Notes under the pieces: generated by a model
The model's database searches: none
Told to the model about the DNA's origin: nothing
Seen by the model: only the letters and a program-made list of their open reading frames with translations
Assembly (NCBI RefSeq): GCF_000746025.2
Contig: NZ_CP045798.1
Location: 2,156,501-2,220,500, forward strand
Length of the DNA stretch: 64,000 nt
Reading direction: 5' to 3'
Origin: Thermanaerosceptrum fracticalcis
GTDB taxonomy: Bacteria > Bacillota > Peptococcia > DRI-13
Made by a program: the position numbers and the translations under genes
Part shown: piece by piece, positions 60,609 to 64,000 of the stretch
Position numbering within the stretch: the stretch's first letter is position 1
Layout: every line of letters starts with the position of its first letter

Positions 60609-61523
60609 TTATTTCTCTTTCTCCCTGTCAAACTCAAACAGACCGCCGGCCTCCTGTTCGGCAAGCTCTTGATCAAATTTCCGGCTTTCTTCCTCGGAAA
60701 AACTGTATTCGGCCTGAATATCGCCGTCTGCCCCGTCAACATATTCGATGGCACCTGTTTCATCCAGGCTTTCGTTGTATATGACGGCCTGGTCTGCCTT
60801 CATGGCGCGCTGGATGTCGATAGACATAATCCCCCAAGTCTTGAGCAAGAGCTTGATAATAGTTTTACGATACATAAAATGCGGGTCTTTCTTCCACATC
60901 CCCTTGGGATTGTTGTATGACTTGCTGTACCGCTTCCCATGCGCCTCCAGTTCAGCGATAGTCATGTATAGCCCTTTAGAAAAGCCATTTGCAAGGCGGA
61001 AAAAGGCATAGTATCCTATGATTTTATCCGTTTTACCTGCTGCCCTATGTTTCCAAGTGGATGGATCTGTGAAAGTCACGTCGCCTGTCAAAGGATTGTA
61101 GCTGGCCAGCTCGTCCTCATACACTTCCGAAACGTGCATGGTGGAATATAGCCCGGTCCGGATGGACAATTGAGCGAAGCCTTTCCATTGCACCTGAAAC
61201 TGGGCCTTCTTCCCCTCCTTGCCGTCATAAGGTATTATTGCGGCGAATCCCAGGTTCGGGTCAATCGGCAGGTCCAACGTCGCTGCCGTGGCCGCCGCCG
61301 CCACAACGGAATGAGGGTCACAAGCGGCCAGTTCCCTATTCGTGTTGGTGACATTGATAACTGAAGCTATAAACCCGGCAGCCTTAGCCCCTAGAATTTC
61401 CTCAAACCGTTTCTTGACGGCTTCGTTCGATAGGAGTGATTTCACCGTCACGGCCGGAAGATTTTTCTTTTCGGCCTGATTATTTAGTCTGTCTTTCAGC
61501 TTGTCTTTATCTTTAAGGTCCAT
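60609..61523 (-). CDS. recT: RecT-family single-strand annealing recombinase
   Basis: A 304-residue RecT protein with the conserved core PHSVVAAAATAATLDLPIDP, NLGFAAIIPY, QFQVQWKGFAQLSIRTGLY and the acidic tail typical of the family. It anneals complementary strands exposed by an exonuclease; the YqaJ-type nuclease at the right edge is the likely partner. ATG after AAGGAGG. Confidence 0.95.
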   Translation of the reverse strand: MDLKDKDKLKDRLNNQAEKKNLPAVTVKSLLSNEAVKKRFEEILGAKAAGFIASVINVTNTNRELAACDPHSVVAAAATAATLDLPIDPNLGFAAIIPYDGKEGKKAQFQVQWKGFAQLSIRTGLYSTMHVSEVYEDELASYNPLTGDVTFTDPSTWKHRAAGKTDKIIGYYAFFRLANGFSKGLYMTIAELEAHGKRYSKSYNNPKGMWKKDPHFMYRKTIIKLLLKTWGIMSIDIQRAMKADQAVIYNESLDETGAIEYVDGADGDIQAEYSFSEEESRKFDQELAEQEAGGLFEFDREKEK

Positions 61524-61692
61524 GATTTAAACCTCCTTGACATTAAAGTTTAACGCCGGTTGTGCATTTATCGCACATAGGCAAGTCATATGCGTCTTTC
61601 TCCCTCCCCGAAGGGAATGGGCGGGTCCAGGCTTCATCCTTATCCTGGTTATCACCGTCAGGTGTTTTTCACGCCACCCGCCCAAAAGTTAT

Positions 61693-62454
61693 TTACCTAG
61701 GACTACCAGTAACCACTAAATACCCCGGTAGCTCTTTTCTGATAGTTTCGATTTCTGCTCGAACAGCTTCACGCCAGTACAAAGGGAGTTTAGGACACTC
61801 CAGAGAGAAGTAAAGCTTTTCTCCCTCTGAACGGGGTTTGTTTACTGTTAGTTCTATTTCTAATTCATCCAGCTTCCCACTTTCGTTAATAATAGGGATA
61901 TAGATTTCAAAGGAAGAAGGGAAAGTTGTAGCAGATTCAGCGTCCTTAATCTTGAAAGCTACAGTCACATTATTGTTGTCCTGGTATATGAAGTCACCGG
62001 ATATTTCTGTTGCCATTCTGATCGTCTGAACTGCAGCCATAAGCTGATCCAGATCAGGAACTTCCTCCGGGTTGCGCCGTTTCAAGAAATCAATAAAGGC
62101 TTTTTGCGTGATTGGCTTATTGAAGGCACTCTTCCACTCTTGGAGTTCTAAAGATTCCTGAAAGCGGTAAACAATGGTGTCCTGGGGTCTGTCCTGTACC
62201 GATTCATCAACAATAACCTGGACCTGCTTTTCATCATAGAAAATAATTGTGTTCCTGGGATTGGGTTTGCCACTGCTATCAACTGTTAAATGCTTAAGTA
62301 GATCAATTACGGCTTGAGCAGAACCAGCAACATAGTTAAAACCTGTGTAATGGAAGCTGTACTCATCTTTTACCTTCTGTTGGCTCTCAATGATATGAAC
62401 GGTTGCTTTCTCCTGACCAGGAGCCATATTAACAATTAATTTTTCATTATCCAT
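61693..62454 (-). CDS. DUF2303 (YfdQ-like) phage protein
   Basis: A 253-residue protein with FNYVAGSAQAVIDLLKHL near the N-terminus and FIDFLKRRNPEEVPDLDQLM in the middle, as in DUF2303 proteins found next to recombination genes of many phages. Function unknown. The 169-base gap before recT has no gene with a start codon. Confidence 0.7.
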   Translation of the reverse strand: MDNEKLIVNMAPGQEKATVHIIESQQKVKDEYSFHYTGFNYVAGSAQAVIDLLKHLTVDSSGKPNPRNTIIFYDEKQVQVIVDESVQDRPQDTIVYRFQESLELQEWKSAFNKPITQKAFIDFLKRRNPEEVPDLDQLMAAVQTIRMATEISGDFIYQDNNNVTVAFKIKDAESATTFPSSFEIYIPIINESGKLDELEIELTVNKPRSEGEKLYFSLECPKLPLYWREAVRAEIETIRKELPGYLVVTGSPR

Positions 62455-62485
62455 AATTACTCACCTTTCTTAATTTGATTTTGGA

Positions 62486-62815
62486 TTACTCATTGACCGG
62501 CTGTTTTCCGGGGAACAGGGAAAGATTGCTTTCCTTCTTCTTAGGTGGGGCTTCAGTTTTAAGCTGAAAATCGCTGGTCATTTGGGCATAATGGACCTTC
62601 TTAACCTTGGGCAAAGACTTTGACATTGAGTAATTTATCCAGATCATTTGCCCTTCGTCTTTTCTTTGAAAGTCCAGTTTAATTGTGATACTGCCTGTTT
62701 GTCCTGCCTTTAAAGCCGCTATTACCTCGGGGTAATGGCGCTGGAAGTCTGCCTCTAGCTCTCCACGGCAGACATTGGCGAGGGATAGATTTTGTACAAG
62801 CTCCTCGAATCCCAA
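62486..62815 (-). CDS. Phage protein of unknown function
   Basis: A 109-residue protein: an N-terminal helix, a beta region (GSITIKLDFQRKDEGQMIWI) and a basic, proline-rich tail (APPKKKESNLSLFPGK). The pattern resembles small proteins that accompany DUF2303, but no family is claimed. Confidence 0.65.
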   Translation of the reverse strand: MGFEELVQNLSLANVCRGELEADFQRHYPEVIAALKAGQTGSITIKLDFQRKDEGQMIWINYSMSKSLPKVKKVHYAQMTSDFQLKTEAPPKKKESNLSLFPGKQPVNE

Positions 62816-62831
62816 TCTCTCTCACTCCTTT

Positions 62832-63158
62832 TCAAAGTAACTGCAATATGACCTTCATACCTTCATCACTAAGGTAATACTCCGCACAGGTTTTCCCGGT
62901 AACGGTACACTTCCTCTTTCCCTTGACCTCGACAAGGCCCTTTTCTACCAGTTCATTTAAACGTGGATGAACAAAATTACGATCAAAGTAAGGGATAGCC
63001 CCGCTATTAGCCATCTTTTTGGCAAGCTCGTTTGCCGTCAGGGGCAAACCAACAAAAACCAAAGCGGCCAAACACTTTAATTGCATCATCCCGCAGCTTT
63101 CAAGGACCTCATCATAACTCATTCGCCGCGTCTCCTTAGTAATTGCGGTAATGCCCAA
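62832..63158 (-). CDS. Winged-helix DNA-binding phage protein
   Basis: A 108-residue protein with a MarR-like winged helix: LTANELAKKMANSGAIPYF as helix-turn-helix, then HPRLNELVEKGLVEV and a wing (KRKCTVTGKTCAEYYLSDEG). It could regulate early genes. It lies one base from the exonuclease gene. Confidence 0.7.
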   Translation of the reverse strand: MGITAITKETRRMSYDEVLESCGMMQLKCLAALVFVGLPLTANELAKKMANSGAIPYFDRNFVHPRLNELVEKGLVEVKGKRKCTVTGKTCAEYYLSDEGMKVILQLL

Positions 63159-63159
63159 A

Positions 63160-64000
63160 CTATTTCCCTCCCTTCTTCTTCGTAATCCGTAGCACCCGGA
63201 TAGTGGGTTGCGTTACCCATTGGTTATAAAGAACCGGCTCTTTCTTGGCAAACTCATCAAAATCAATACTACGCCTACCTTTTTGGGTCTTATAACTCAC
63301 CTCATAATAATGACCGTCAATTTCGGCGGTATAGCCTTTCTCTGCCGCAGCTATCCTGAGCTTAATCTCCTGGTCCATCTTCTCCTTTTGTTTTTCCAAC
63401 AAACTCAACTGTTCAACAACCTGTGCCCTGGCTTCAAGAAGTCCATACAGATCCGACATGTCCACAGATTCGCCGGCATTTTCCTGAGGATAGAGTTTTT
63501 TAATTACCGCATTGGTAGCTTCTGAACCGTCAGGAGGCGGAACTTCCTTGGCCAGTACATGATTCTTCCAGAAATTTTCCGCAATCTCCAGAAGAACCGT
63601 AAAAAACTGCTCATCGAAAGGTATGTACACATAGACCAGCTTGTACCCCCCGACCAGACAGACTAGCCAGCAATACTTGAGCCCCATCACGCCCATTTCC
63701 CACTGGCACTGGCAGAAGTAATCGTCTGGAACCTTACCGTCTTTCCCGTCCTCTCCTTCCTCCCACTCCCCGGCCAGGAGCCGATCGGCTGTTTTGACCT
63801 CCAGGAGACCATCCCCCAGGGGGTTCTCCGGGTCAATAATCTTAAAGTCAATTTGTGTCCTGGCCCACTCGGGAAGATCCGTATTTCCAAAGATAGCGTT
63901 TTGCCGGATAATTTTCACCGAACGGCCCAGGCGTTTTTGCAGTTCTCCCTCGGCTTTATCCCGAACAAAAGGCTCCAGGTACTTTCCAAGCTCCAAGCGG
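63160..64000 (-). CDS. YqaJ-type viral exonuclease, 5' end outside the window
   Basis: At least 280 residues are open to the window edge. The nuclease core is visible: LELGKYLEPFVRDKA, then RTQIDFKI (D), GLLEVKTA (E-x-K) and YFCQCQWEMGVMGLKY (Q motif), as in YqaJ/lambda-Exo-like enzymes. The family's usual N-terminal IGGSD block must lie beyond the edge, so the TTG at 63996 is not the true start. The C-terminal half has a coiled coil. It probably works with RecT. Confidence 0.85.
   Translation of the reverse strand, partial: RLELGKYLEPFVRDKAEGELQKRLGRSVKIIRQNAIFGNTDLPEWARTQIDFKIIDPENPLGDGLLEVKTADRLLAGEWEEGEDGKDGKVPDDYFCQCQWEMGVMGLKYCWLVCLVGGYKLVYVYIPFDEQFFTVLLEIAENFWKNHVLAKEVPPPDGSEATNAVIKKLYPQENAGESVDMSDLYGLLEARAQVVEQLSLLEKQKEKMDQEIKLRIAAAEKGYTAEIDGHYYEVSYKTQKGRRSIDFDEFAKKEPVLYNQWVTQPTIRVLRITKKKGGK

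Larger units (their letters stand above)
30600..64000 (-). mobile_element. Prophage of a short-tailed temperate phage, incomplete at right edge
   Basis: All genes run leftward in phage order: recombination and replication (64.0-57.0 kb), packaging, head and adsorption (56.9-32.9 kb), lysis (32.7-30.6 kb). TerL, portal, scaffold, N4-gp56-type capsid, adaptor, nozzle-like and giant internal proteins are present. There is no tape measure, tail tube or sheath. Integrase, repressor and the right end lie outside the window. The genes look intact, so the prophage may be functional. Confidence 0.92.

Noticed and set aside
61524-61692. A minus-strand stretch coding for a peptide with CDKC.
   Set aside because: No start codon lies between the upstream stop and the coding-like part, and no ribosome site is present.

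Overview
The window reads as a chromosomal segment of a Gram-positive, low-to-middle G+C anaerobe of the Clostridia (Peptococcaceae/Desulfotomaculum-like). Supporting signs are strong AGGAGG ribosome sites with frequent TTG/GTG starts, a reverse-type rubrerythrin, lysine riboswitches, a CIRCE element, a sigma-54 regulator, HD-GYP signalling and a Bacillus-like ycsF-ycsG-kipI-kipA-ycsI cluster. The species cannot be named from the sequence alone.

Layout. 1-4.5 kb: a DUF1540 peptide, a MarR regulator, an AhpD-like/lipoyl-Lpd thiol redox pair behind a large operator palindrome, and a PAS-HD-GYP protein. 4.7-8.4 kb: an Fbp-type iron(III) ABC importer with a candidate Fur box. 8.4-9.2 kb: decayed MFS and ABC-ATPase genes. 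9.3-19.0 kb: a Na+/solute symporter with a tiny partner protein, an NtrC-type two-component system, then a near-consensus sigma-54 promoter and the 5-oxoprolinase operon (PxpA, NRAMP-like carrier, PxpB, PxpC, DUF1445). This module lies between two copies of a ~45-bp repeat, with an orphan CIRCE just outside. 19.4-24.2 kb, minus strand: a BmpA/NupNOPQ-type nucleoside ABC importer. 24.4-29.4 kb: a scarred region with hairpin repeats, a group II intron-like scrap, two lysine riboswitches (one driving dapA, one orphaned beside a 49-bp dapA scrap), a rubrerythrin, and remnants of a subtilase, a GGDEF protein and an HD-GYP protein around an intact response regulator. 29.5-30.1 kb: a hemolysin-III family protein.

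From about 30.6 kb to the right edge every gene is on the minus strand and belongs to a prophage, cut off at the right edge inside a YqaJ-type exonuclease gene. In transcription order, right to left: exonuclease, winged helix, DUF2303, RecT, a 3D-domain protein, a replication initiator, a DnaC-like loader, a methyltransferase and RusA; then a terminator and a promoter; then terminase, portal, a Prp-like cysteine protease, scaffold, N4-gp56-type capsid, BppU-type receptor-binding protein, decapeptide-repeat fibre, adaptor, nozzle-like protein, presumed internal virion proteins including one of 3015 residues, and a lysis cassette with an SLH-HtrA-like protease, an XhlA-like protein, an M23 endolysin and a holin-like protein. 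No tape measure or tail-tube gene is seen, so a short-tailed temperate phage is inferred.

The most interesting inference is a phage-encoded maturation system. The Prp-like protease gene sits beside scaffold and capsid genes whose products both carry an L-x-L-F-D motif near the N-terminus, similar to the site cut by host Prp in ribosomal protein L27. A compact multi-hairpin RNA, with the same six-base loop presented twice, lies directly before the scaffold gene.
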